From Bacillus sp. SD075 (GTDB lineage Bacteria; Bacillota; Bacilli; Bacillales; DSM-1321), in assembly GCF_017355165.1 (NCBI RefSeq), contig NZ_JADILK010000004.1:124001-188000 (forward strand): a DNA stretch of 64,000 nt, written 5' to 3'. The notes under the pieces are model-generated. The model was not told the DNA's origin. It was given only the letters and a program-made list of their open reading frames with translations, and did not search any database. Position numbers and translations under genes: made by a program. Positions 38,005 through 45,903 of the stretch are shown piece by piece. Position 1 is the stretch's first letter. Each line of letters opens with the position of its first letter.

Positions 38005-38190
38005 TCAGACTGTAGACAAATTCGAAGAAAGCCAATTGCCTACATTTCTTTATTTTTAAAGAACGTTCCAGTTGCATTAGAACTCCCCTCCCTTTCCGCC
38101 AACTGTGCCAAGCCTCATCAAAGCAAGCGCCTGTGGGGTCCCGGCTAGCCTGTTATTCGGCAGGGGTGTCGCAAATTTCTTCAATCCAAT
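38005..38190 (+). repeat. Long intergenic repeat, family A copy 2
   Basis: Same order of blocks as 3419-3605 (TGTAGACAAATTC, TTGCCTACA, GCCAAGCCT, GCAAGCG, GGCTAG, ATTCGGCAGG, GTGTCG), same orientation, with diverged linkers. Confidence 0.7.
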
Positions 38191-38261
38191 AATGATTATA
38201 GTAAAAAACAAGAATAGATTATCCTTTTGTCAAATGCGGGTTTTCTATCTAAATTTCTAAA

Positions 38262-38365
38262 CCAAGTTGATTGGAGTCGATGTTCGTAGGGGACCCCACA
38301 GGTGCAAAGAGCGCCGGGGCTACCGCCCGCGAAAAGTGAGTGCCTGGAGGCAACATTCAAATTTT
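38262..38365. repeat. Partial intergenic repeat, family B copy 3
   Basis: GTTGATTGGAG, GGGGACCCCACAGG, CGCGAAAAGTGAGTGCCTGGA match the reverse complement of the core of the 14.9 kb copy. Only the central third is present. 37752-38004 upstream shows nothing I recognise. Confidence 0.6.
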
Positions 38366-38420
38366 ACAGACCCTCAAAAAAGCGTTTCAGTTGTTTTCCA
38401 TTCCGAACCTCCTTATAGGG

Positions 38421-39398
38421 TCATTTTGATTTATTCAACAATACTAAATTACGGGGAGTGTCACCAGATAATCCCTCCATCAAGTTTTGTACGGCAAGAG
38501 TTGCCATTTTCAATCTTGTGGCAATACTAGCACTTCCGATATGCGGTAATGTAACCACATTGGGCAATGTTAGCAGCGGGTGGTCCACAGGGACGGGCTC
38601 TTCTTCGAATACATCTAATCCAGCCGCCCATATCTCTCGATTTTCCAGCGCTTTGTACAACGCCTTTTCATCGATAATCCCGCCTCTTGCGGTATTTATC
38701 AGCACAGCCGTCCCCTTCATTAATTCCAGCTGCTCCTTGCCAATCATATAAGCGGTTTCCGGTGTCAGCGGCAGCATGACACAAACGAAATCCGAGATTT
38801 GGAGCAATTTTTCAAGGGGCTGATATTCGATTCCTAATTCTTTTTCCTGTTCATATTTACGGCTTCGATTAAAATAAATCAAGTTCATATCAAATCCCTT
38901 AGCTCTTTTTGCAAGGGCCTCCCCAATCCGGCCTAATCCAATGATACCCAGCGTTGCACCGTGTACATCTTGTCCGGTCAGCTGCATCGGCGACCATGTT
39001 TCCCACCTTCCACTCCTTAAATAATCTTCTGCCTCCATCATCCTTCTTGCCGTTGCAAGCAGTAAGCCGAAGGTTAAATCAGCTGTCGTTTCCGTTAAAA
39101 CCCCTGGTGTGTTCGTTACCAAGATGCCTCTTTTTGTTGCACTTTGAACATCAATATTATTATGGCCCACTGCCATATTCGCGATGATTTTCAGATTAGG
39201 TGCCTGTTCTATTAGTGACTCATCGATTTGTTCCGTCAATAAGCAAAGCAGCCCCTCGACTTCTTTCATTTCTTCTTCAAGGACTACTCTAGGGACCGGT
39301 ATATCCTCTTGACCCCACATCCTGACATCATATTTCCGGCTAAGACCTTCGATGATTTGTTCTGGCAATTTCCTTGTAATATAAATTTTCGGCTTCAA
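38421..39398 (-). CDS. D-2-hydroxyacid dehydrogenase (glyoxylate/hydroxypyruvate reductase type), TTG start
   Basis: 325 aa. NAD site LGIIGLGRIGEALAKRAKG, catalytic Arg in INTARGGIIDEKAL, Glu in AAGLDVFEEEP and His in VVTLPHIGSAS. AGGAGG seven bases before TTG at 39398 marks the start (MKPKIYITRK); the upstream extension lacks a site. Resembles B. subtilis YvcT. Monocistronic. Confidence 0.92.
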   Translation of the reverse strand: MKPKIYITRKLPEQIIEGLSRKYDVRMWGQEDIPVPRVVLEEEMKEVEGLLCLLTEQIDESLIEQAPNLKIIANMAVGHNNIDVQSATKRGILVTNTPGVLTETTADLTFGLLLATARRMMEAEDYLRSGRWETWSPMQLTGQDVHGATLGIIGLGRIGEALAKRAKGFDMNLIYFNRSRKYEQEKELGIEYQPLEKLLQISDFVCVMLPLTPETAYMIGKEQLELMKGTAVLINTARGGIIDEKALYKALENREIWAAGLDVFEEEPVPVDHPLLTLPNVVTLPHIGSASIATRLKMATLAVQNLMEGLSGDTPRNLVLLNKSK

Positions 39399-39437
39399 AC
39401 CATAACCTCCTATACCGTTTCGTTCCATGGAACGCAT

Positions 39438-39728
39438 TCTTGCACCATTCGTGGCCTTCAGATTTCATTACATACTAATTAATTATTAAGAATATTGGCT
39501 AAATTACTGGCTTTTTTATTCAATTTTAAAATAAACTAGATAAATAGACCATCCATTTCCATTCAATCTTACCATTAAATTTCTCGATTGGTTGGAAGCT
39601 TCCGCTTGACAGTTTCAGTTCATTCACCTAATCATAGAATAATAACCCTTTAAATTCTATTCGGTCATTAGTAATATCGCAATTTTGCAGATGAAGTTTA
39701 TCTCGATTTAGGAGGATATGGGACGTTC
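39438..39728. other. Gap between divergent dehydrogenase and MBL genes
   Basis: AT-rich. A TTGACA occurs at 39606-39611 on the plus strand but no good -10 follows at the right distance. No gene. Confidence 0.5.
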
Positions 39729-40694
39729 ATGAAAACGAATACAACATTTAAAATTTATCCAATTATAGCTCCAAGCGCTCTATCTTTAAAAAGTATAAAC
39801 TTTTATTTAGTTAAACAGGATGGATCATTAACATTAGTCGATGCAGGTATGAATGATGACGTCTGCTGGAATGCACTGCAGCAAACATTAAAGGAAAATG
39901 GATTTACGGTTGGAGATATCACGGGAATTTTGTTAACCCATCACCATGGGGACCATGTTGGTTTGGTCAACCGGATTACCGAACTCCATCCGATTCCCGT
40001 TTATGCCCATTCTAAATCCATTCCCCGTTTAAAAAGGGACCCTGGCTTCCTAAGTATGAGAATTGAATTTTATAAGCAGCTTTACCTTGAGATGGGCTGT
40101 GGTGAACTTGGTGATAAACAAGTGGCTTACCTATTCAACGCGGTCGATAATAATAAAGATCAAAAATTGAATGGTGACATCATCCCGATCACGGAAAAAC
40201 AATGGCTGAATTTTGAGGTGATCGAATTTCCCGGGCATGCCCCGGATCAAATTGCTTTCCTTGACCAAGAAGGGAAACGGCTTCTTGCCGGTGATTTATT
40301 GATTGAACATATATCAAGCAATGCCTTGATCGAACCAGATGAAAACGGTAATAGAATGCTGACTCTTGTAGATCATATCGATTCATTAAAACGATGTTTA
40401 GCATTACAGGTGGATCTCCTCTTCCCTGGTCATGGGAACATCATAGAACAACCTTTTCATCTGATTGAAAAAAGACTCAACAGCATAGAGAGAAAATCAC
40501 AAAAAATCCTGACCTTGATAGGATCCGGAATTTCTACAGGAAATGAACTGGCAAAGGAATTTTACAAACAAAAGTATATAGCAGAATTCCCGCTCGTCAT
40601 GTCAGAAATCATCGGCCATTTGGATTATTTAGAATATCAGGGGAAGGTCAAGAAACAGCTCGTTGAAAATGTTGTTCATTATCAAGCTAAATGA
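39729..40694 (+). CDS. MBL-fold metallo-hydrolase
   Basis: 321 aa. Metal-binding HHHGDH in ILLTHHHGDHVGL, further ligands in FPGHAPDQIAFLDQEG, LLAGDLL and LLFPGHGNII; C-terminal helical domain similar to lactamase_B-associated winged helix. Related to the YflN/glyoxalase II-like group. GGAGG-type site (AGGAGGATATGGGACGTTC) is 13 to 14 bases upstream. Activity unknown. Confidence 0.88.
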   Translation: MKTNTTFKIYPIIAPSALSLKSINFYLVKQDGSLTLVDAGMNDDVCWNALQQTLKENGFTVGDITGILLTHHHGDHVGLVNRITELHPIPVYAHSKSIPRLKRDPGFLSMRIEFYKQLYLEMGCGELGDKQVAYLFNAVDNNKDQKLNGDIIPITEKQWLNFEVIEFPGHAPDQIAFLDQEGKRLLAGDLLIEHISSNALIEPDENGNRMLTLVDHIDSLKRCLALQVDLLFPGHGNIIEQPFHLIEKRLNSIERKSQKILTLIGSGISTGNELAKEFYKQKYIAEFPLVMSEIIGHLDYLEYQGKVKKQLVENVVHYQAK

Positions 40695-40699
40695 CATCA

Positions 40700-41075
40700 A
40701 AAAAGAGATTGGGACATCCCCAAAGACGAATCATTCTATTTAATATAATGCTATTTTCGTATATATTGTTTTTATTCATCCATTCAAGCTGTAAGGACAA
40801 GTTCATTCCATTGCGCTACAGACACTCGCTTTCTGCAGGGAGGAAGCGGAGCCTCCTCGGCAAGCCTGCGGGGTCTCAGTCTTTCCTCTATTTCCCTTAG
40901 TAGTCGATTGTCTTCCGCCCCATTACACTAGATTTTTAAAAATAGGATGCTAAAAGCAACAAAATCTATGGAAAAGAACAAAGAAAGACCCGATCTATTA
41001 GCCGGAAATTCCGCTTATCGTTCGGGTTTATCGTTGACTAAAATACTTATGTCCCAGCCTCTTTTCTTGCTGATT
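40700..41075. repeat. Long intergenic repeat, family B copy 4 (fullest)
   Basis: From GAGATTGGGACATC to CTTATGTCCCAGCCTC. Contains GACACTCGCTTTCTGCAGGG, a CTCCTCGGCAAGCCTGCGG hairpin region, TCTTCCGCCCCATTACACTAG and AAGACCCGATCTATTAG. Its ends are inverted versions of GGGACAT. Reverse complement of the 32.5 kb copy, and lacks the 55-bp palindrome. Confidence 0.75.
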
Positions 41076-41078
41076 AAC

Positions 41079-42050
41079 TCACACACATACTACAACCTCT
41101 CGGGAAAAAATGCCTTTCCTGGCCACACAGCGATCAGCAATTTCAAATCCTGCTTCTTTAATCATATGATCCATCGTGTCGATCGTTACGACGACGACCT
41201 TGTCAGCAAAGCTCCTGGCATGTTTAAGGATCGATAGCTGATCTTCCGGCGTCGCATGTGTATATAAATTGTAAGGCATATCGATAATCGCTACATCATA
41301 TTTACTGGTGACCTCCGAAATGGGACCTGTAGTTACATCACCTTCGAGTCCGAAATAGGCAATGTTCTCCCTAGAACCGTCCGTAACAAGCGGGTTGATA
41401 TCCCGGCCAACAATATTGATCCCCATCGACAGGGCTTCTACCAATACCGTTCCAATTCCGCAACATGGGTCAATTGCCTTCACTCCATCCGGATGTGGAA
41501 CGGCTATGTTGGCAATAGCCCTCGCCACTCTTGTGCTAAGCGCTGTTGAATATTCACGGGGTTTCTTCATATGTTTTAACCAAACCGCTTCAGGTTTGAT
41601 ATACTTCCCAAAATACCAACGTCCGCCCAGGGTCACGATTCCAAAGACCTGATCAGGATTACGGACATCAGCATTCCCCTGAATGTGCCAGCCAATCTCC
41701 CGTTCAATTTCACGCTGTCCATCATAATCTATTTTTGCGTCTTTATTCAGATCATTAATTTTCACGAATAATACTTTGAATGTCGAATCAGGCAAATGAA
41801 TTCCCTTCACTTGCTCAACGATTTCGGATACGCTTTCCCCTTCAAACATGACGTCGACCCGTCCTTTTATAAAAGGGCTCCTGCTCGGTTCAATAGCTAT
41901 ATCACTTTTCAAAATATTTCCTGAAGTTTCAAAGCCGAAGAACGAGCGCATCTCCATTTTAGATAATGAGCGTTCGTCAGGGCTGCATGTAAACGTATAT
42001 ATATATGCCGGTATGCGGCTATGATTAGTCAATCCATTCCCATCCTTCAT
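41079..42050 (-). CDS. TRM11-like SAM-dependent RNA/nucleic-acid methyltransferase
   Basis: 323 aa. SAM motif AIDPCCGIGTVLVEALSMG and the catalytic N-methyltransferase motif IDMPYN (a variant of DPPY), in the order seen in Trm11/TrmG10-type enzymes. The N-terminal 150 residues would form the substrate-binding region. The likely target is tRNA guanosine N2, by family only. Start ATG at 42050. Confidence 0.8.
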   Translation of the reverse strand: MKDGNGLTNHSRIPAYIYTFTCSPDERSLSKMEMRSFFGFETSGNILKSDIAIEPSRSPFIKGRVDVMFEGESVSEIVEQVKGIHLPDSTFKVLFVKINDLNKDAKIDYDGQREIEREIGWHIQGNADVRNPDQVFGIVTLGGRWYFGKYIKPEAVWLKHMKKPREYSTALSTRVARAIANIAVPHPDGVKAIDPCCGIGTVLVEALSMGINIVGRDINPLVTDGSRENIAYFGLEGDVTTGPISEVTSKYDVAIIDMPYNLYTHATPEDQLSILKHARSFADKVVVVTIDTMDHMIKEAGFEIADRCVARKGIFSREVVVCV

Positions 42051-42195
42051 TACTTTAGATTATATCTTTCTATCAAACATAGCTGTAATAGTATAGAAAA
42101 GCAAATGGAATCGTGCAGAAAAAACCAGGAATGCTTTTCTTTCAACACTCCTGCTGTTATTTTTTCAATGTTCCATCACTATTCGAAGGGAACTA

Positions 42196-43287
42196 TCAAT
42201 CCAATTTATGCAGCCGGCTATTTATATACTCTGCACGGGCCTCAATGAATTTCAGGATGAATTCGGGCTCATTATCAAATTCCGCCTTGTTTCCCTTGAT
42301 ATATGGATCTTTTGAAACATAAGGCCTTATTTGATCATGCATATCCTGAATGATAGGTTTCATATAGCCAACGTTAAAATGATTGTTCAAAATCTCCTTA
42401 AGAAGTTCTTGGTATCTAACACGAAATCCCCTTACATCAAGGATTCTAGCAGTCAACGTATTAAACCCCTCGATTCCCACATAATCCTCTTCCATCACTT
42501 TCCCGTTAACATCCCTGCCCCATGTCGCATCATAATCCCATGGAATCATTTCAAAGAGTCCAGTATCTCCATTTCGATACAAGGCATAGTTATGAACGAA
42601 CCCATCGTAGTTTTGCGTGAATATGACACCTGCCAGCCAGCGGAGATACTTTTCCACATCGACATATTTTACGATTTCCTTTTCAAAATCCACCCTTGAA
42701 ATAGTATTGATTTGAATGATTAACTCTTGTAAATATAATTCATCCTTTGCTGCCCCGCATTTTTTTTGATAGCCCTTCTCCAATGATTTTTTGATTCCTT
42801 TATCCAGATCGCTCATCAATGAGAAATTGGCATCACCATCTACAGCATAGAAAATGGACCCTTTGGGCAACCCCCTTTTCTTCAAATAATATTCATCAAC
42901 CGATTCCAATTCCAGGTATATCCCTTCGTCCTTTCCATTCAGATTCAGGAAAACGAACTGGGAGGTTGGTGATAAGATGCCTATATCCGCAAAAAAGTCT
43001 AAAGATAATTTATTTCTTAGCAAGGATTTATCTTTATATTCGGCATTTAAATGAACTTCCTTGGCATTCTTAAATGTATTAGGTTTATAAAAGACTACAT
43101 TATAGGATTTTTTGCGAAAACCGCGGATATGTGAGCCACGGTAAACAATATCAATATCAAGTTTTTTTCTGTTAAGCGTTAACTTTGCCGGCAAAGGATC
43201 ATTGCACCATATATCCCTGCGAAGTTCCATTAAATTAACTGGTGGAATAAAAAGCTGGTACACAGGTAGCTTCTTGTCAGAATTCAT
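42196..43287 (-). CDS. cotH: CotH, spore coat protein kinase
   Basis: 363 aa from ATG 43287 (AAGGA four bases upstream). CotH kinases phosphorylate Ser residues of coat proteins such as CotG and CotB. KLTLNRKKLDIDIVYRGSHI and RNKLSLDFFADIG at the start, and IPWDYDATWGRDVNGK with the metal-binding WDYD(x)TWG motif. Divergent from a CotG-like gene, as in B. subtilis. A sigma-K-type promoter lies upstream. Confidence 0.93.
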   Translation of the reverse strand: MNSDKKLPVYQLFIPPVNLMELRRDIWCNDPLPAKLTLNRKKLDIDIVYRGSHIRGFRKKSYNVVFYKPNTFKNAKEVHLNAEYKDKSLLRNKLSLDFFADIGILSPTSQFVFLNLNGKDEGIYLELESVDEYYLKKRGLPKGSIFYAVDGDANFSLMSDLDKGIKKSLEKGYQKKCGAAKDELYLQELIIQINTISRVDFEKEIVKYVDVEKYLRWLAGVIFTQNYDGFVHNYALYRNGDTGLFEMIPWDYDATWGRDVNGKVMEEDYVGIEGFNTLTARILDVRGFRVRYQELLKEILNNHFNVGYMKPIIQDMHDQIRPYVSKDPYIKGNKAEFDNEPEFILKFIEARAEYINSRLHKLD

Positions 43288-43313
43288 ATAATCCTTCCCT
43301 TTCACTTTCCTAT

Positions 43314-43341
43314 TAAATTATGGAAAAAAAGCGAAGGATGT
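43314..43341 (-). promoter_or_regulatory. Sigma-K-type promoter of cotH
   Basis: Minus strand ACA (43341-43339), 16 bases, then CATAATTTA (43322-43314), which fits the sigma-K -10 CATANNNTA. 26 bases before the start codon. Confidence 0.55.
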
Positions 43342-43404
43342 CACCAAAAAAACACTTTTTTTAGAAAGATTAGGAATTATCTTTAGCACATCACGTACAA
43401 GCAA

Positions 43405-43413
43405 CATAGTTTA
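43405..43413 (+). promoter_or_regulatory. Sigma-K-type -10 of the cotG-like gene
   Basis: CATAGTTTA fits CATANNNTA and lies 24 bases before the start codon; an ACA occurs 14 bases upstream, slightly closer than ideal. Confidence 0.45.
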
Positions 43414-43436
43414 ATGTATAGAAAGGGGGATTATAT

Positions 43437-43865
43437 ATGTCAGACATCATTCGTGACATACAAAATGCAGTGGATAGAGCCAATTCCATGGGATTAAGCG
43501 ATTTCATGTTTAAGGACCCACATTCAAAAGGTCGATCTTCACGTTCAAGCAACAAAAAAAAGCGCTCTACTTCCAGCACAAAACGTTGCATGGGCAGGAA
43601 TCGGTCCACTCGTGGTACTCATAGGCGCACGAGTAGGTCCACTTGCAGTACGCAAAGGCGCACCAGCAGGAATCGGTCCGCTTGCGGCACTCATAGGGGT
43701 TCTTGCTGGAAACGATCCACTTCCGGCATTCAAAGAGGCTCTTGCTGGAAACGGAGATCCACATGCAGCAGACAAAGGCGCACCAGCAGAAACCGGTGCT
43801 CCTCCAACAACTGCAGGTGGCTCTGCTGCAATAACTTTCGCAATAAACGGAAATGGTGCTTCTAG
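43437..43865 (+). CDS. CotG-like spore coat protein (Arg/Ser/Cys-rich frame)
   Basis: 142 aa. GGGGG seven bases before ATG. The first 35 residues (DIIRDIQNAVDRANSMGLSD, FMFKDPHSKGRSS) align with the CotG start as I remember it (DIEEAVKSAKKEGLKDYLYQ, EPHGKKRSHKK). After an A8 tract at 43554-43561 this frame continues as a basic Arg/Ser/Thr/Cys repeat ending RNKRKWCF. The other frame (43552-43884) is also open and uses more ordinary codons, so the true C terminus is uncertain. Divergent from cotH, whose kinase would phosphorylate it. Confidence 0.65.
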   Translation: MSDIIRDIQNAVDRANSMGLSDFMFKDPHSKGRSSRSSNKKKRSTSSTKRCMGRNRSTRGTHRRTSRSTCSTQRRTSRNRSACGTHRGSCWKRSTSGIQRGSCWKRRSTCSRQRRTSRNRCSSNNCRWLCCNNFRNKRKWCF

Positions 43866-43884
43866 CTACATGGATCCGTTTTAA
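43552..43884 (+). other. Alternative frame of the cotG-like gene beyond the A8 tract
   Basis: Reads AGIGPLVVLIGARVGPLAV, GAPAGIGPLAALIGVLAGND and ends INGNGASSYMDPF. The internal repeat copies of AGIGPLxxLIG differ mainly at third positions of this frame (CCA/CCG, CTC/CTT, GGC/GGG), as expected if it is the selected reading. With seven A bases the CotG-like N terminus would enter this frame directly and give about 148 aa. Confidence 0.5.
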
Positions 43885-43940
43885 TGTACAATTCATATTT
43901 TTACTGGTTATTAAGCATTGCTTTAAAGTCCAACGTCTAT

Positions 43941-43988
43941 ATAAAAACACAAAAACTCGCCGTATGATGGCGAGTTTTGTGTTTTTAT
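43941..43988. terminator. Very long bidirectional terminator
   Basis: About 20-bp nearly perfect stem ATAAAAACACAAAA-CTCGCC with GGCGAG-TTTTGTGTTTTTAT and a seven-base loop, 57 bases after the cotG-like gene. Confidence 0.85.
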
Positions 43989-44103
43989 AATTATCACGAT
44001 TGGTCATATCCATCCAAATGTCCCTTTCTTAAACCATAAAAAACATTGCCATTTATAATGAGAGTGGACAATTTAGTATCGGAAACATTATTACCTAGAT
44101 GAT

Positions 44104-44311
44104 TTACTGTTCAATTAAATTTGCTAACGATTGAGAAATACTAGCCAATTGGTCGAATATATCAAACTTACCTACTACTGTTAGACCAACTGTAGTATAA
44201 TCCTGTTGAACCAAGCCAGCTGCAGGTTAAAATCAGTTCCACTAATACTTTCACTAAATCCGCAGTTCCATCATTTATATGCCATGTACCCGATTCTATA
44301 AAAAAGGACCT
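44104..44311 (-). pseudogene. Truncated, frameshifted fragment of an unknown gene
   Basis: Frame one reads FIESGTWHINDGTADLVKVL and VELI; after a one-base shift near 44225 frame two reads AAGLVQQDYTTVGLTVVGKF and DIFDQLASISQSLANLIEQ with a TAA at 44104-44106. No start codon or ribosome site; the 5' end runs into the terminator of the next gene. The family is not recognised; the neighbourhood suggests a spore protein. Confidence 0.5.
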
Positions 44312-44340
44312 TCCCCTCATACATAAGGTAGGATCCTTCC
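44302..44340 (-). terminator. Intrinsic terminator of the acyl-CoA dehydrogenase operon
   Basis: Minus strand AAGGATCCTACC... pairs with ...GGGGAAGGTCCTT and is followed by TTTTTTATAG, just after the DUF3870 gene. Confidence 0.7.
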
Positions 44341-44348
44341 AGTTTCGC

Positions 44349-44663
44349 TTATTTCACGGAGACCAATTCGAACTGTGCATACACATCCTTCAGCCCTGCT
44401 TGAATGGCTTGACCAGCCTTCCCACGATAATACATTTGCACACGATCAATCAATTCTTCGATACCATCTTTCACGCAATAACCGCGCAGCAGTTGACGAA
44501 TGAATTCCCTGCCATGATCTGTAGCAAGTGTACAGGAAGCCTCGACTATTACTCCATATTTAAAGTCAAGCTCTACCGTGATCGTGATGGAATCATATAT
44601 ATTTCTCGCCGCCATCCCTTGTGGAAGCTTTGCATGCCCTGCAATAAAGTATGTGTTCATCAT
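44349..44663 (-). CDS. DUF3870 protein
   Basis: 104 aa from ATG 44663 (GGAG five bases upstream). TYFIAGHAKLPQGMAARNIY, GVIVEASCTLATDHGREFIR and YYRGKAGQAIQAGLKDVYAQ match the DUF3870 family. These proteins often sit beside acyl-CoA or CoA-transferase genes, as here; the role is unknown. Starts 20 bases after the acyl-CoA dehydrogenase stop. Confidence 0.85.
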   Translation of the reverse strand: MMNTYFIAGHAKLPQGMAARNIYDSITITVELDFKYGVIVEASCTLATDHGREFIRQLLRGYCVKDGIEELIDRVQMYYRGKAGQAIQAGLKDVYAQFELVSVK

Positions 44664-44683
44664 CTGATCTCCTCTATCTATAG

Positions 44684-45892
44684 TTAATGTACGGAAACTT
44701 GCTCGAAGGGCCATGCAGGCAATTGCTTACGAAGCTCTTTATCTTGTCTGTAGCCAAGTGCGTATTCACCCTGCATTACAGTATGAATCTCACGGGTTCC
44801 TTCGTAAATGACCGGTGCCTTTGAATTCCGCAGAAAACGTTCGACTGGATATTCATCCGAGTAGCCATAGGCGCCATGAATTTGAACGGCATCATTGGCC
44901 GCTTCGTTAGCAGCATTACATGATATCCACTTGGCAAGTGATGTTTCCTTCGTATTCCTTTTTCCTTGATTTTTTAAGGTACCCGCTTTAAAGACCAGCA
45001 ATCTTGAAATCTCTAAATTTGCTGTCATCTTGGCAATCATCTGTTGAACGAGCTGATGCCTGCCAATCTCTTTTCCGAAGGTACTTCGTTCATGGCAATA
45101 CTTCAAGCTTGCTTCCAGACTTGCTTCTATTAACCCTACAGCGCCTGCGGCCACTGTAAACCGGCCGCTGTCCAATGCCGACATGGAAATTTTAAAGCCT
45201 TCACCCTCTTCGCCTAGCCTATTCTCCACAGGAACTTTTACATCCGTTAAAAAGATTTCACCGGTATTCCCGGCGCGAATACCTAATTTCCCTTTAATGG
45301 CTTTCGACTCCACTCCCTCAAAAGTCCGTTCCACAATAAAGGCAGTGATTCCCCTTGAACCGGCATCATGATCAGTCTTGGCGAAAATGAGGAAGTGATC
45401 GGCATAATCACAGAGGGAAATCCATGTTTTAGATCCGTTCAGGATATAATGGTCCCCAACACGTTTTGCCGTTGATTTCATTGCCGCAACGTCAGATCCT
45501 GCATTCGGTTCAGTCAGTCCAAAAGCCCCGATTTTGGTCCCTTTAGCCTGCGGAACTAAATATTTCTGTTTTTGTTTCTCCGTCCCCCATTGCAGCAAGG
45601 TCATGCTATTCAATCCTGTATGTACAGAAACAGCAGTTCGGTAAGCCGTATCGCCTCGCTCCAGCTCTTCACAGACGATGGCCAGGGTATTATAATCCAT
45701 TCCGACCCCGCCATACTCTTCCGGTATACAAACGCCCATCAACTGCAATTCCGCTAACCTTTTTAAAATATGTGGCTGGAATTGACCTTGCCTATCCCAC
45801 TCTTGAATATATGGGATAATTTCCTTATCCACAAATTTTCTTACCACTTTCTTCACACTTTGCTGCTCTTCTGTTAATTCGAAATTCATCAT
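44684..45892 (-). CDS. Acyl-CoA dehydrogenase
   Basis: 402 aa FAD enzyme. FGLTEPNAGSDVAAMKSTA and VQIHGAYGYSDEYPVERFLR are family signatures; the catalytic Glu is in VIYEGTREIHT. Together with a CaiB-type CoA transferase it resembles a glutarate module in which glutaryl-CoA is made by CoA transfer and then oxidised, but short-chain acyl substrates are equally possible. Ribosome site AGGAGG; 11 bases after the CoA-transferase gene. Confidence 0.93.
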   Translation of the reverse strand: MMNFELTEEQQSVKKVVRKFVDKEIIPYIQEWDRQGQFQPHILKRLAELQLMGVCIPEEYGGVGMDYNTLAIVCEELERGDTAYRTAVSVHTGLNSMTLLQWGTEKQKQKYLVPQAKGTKIGAFGLTEPNAGSDVAAMKSTAKRVGDHYILNGSKTWISLCDYADHFLIFAKTDHDAGSRGITAFIVERTFEGVESKAIKGKLGIRAGNTGEIFLTDVKVPVENRLGEEGEGFKISMSALDSGRFTVAAGAVGLIEASLEASLKYCHERSTFGKEIGRHQLVQQMIAKMTANLEISRLLVFKAGTLKNQGKRNTKETSLAKWISCNAANEAANDAVQIHGAYGYSDEYPVERFLRNSKAPVIYEGTREIHTVMQGEYALGYRQDKELRKQLPAWPFEQVSVH

Positions 45893-45903
45893 TAAAATTC
45901 CTC

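Noticed and set aside
43545-44013. Long minus-strand ORFs opposite the cotG-like gene
   Set aside because: They arise because the repeat composition lacks stop codons in several frames; no ribosome sites or start context support them.
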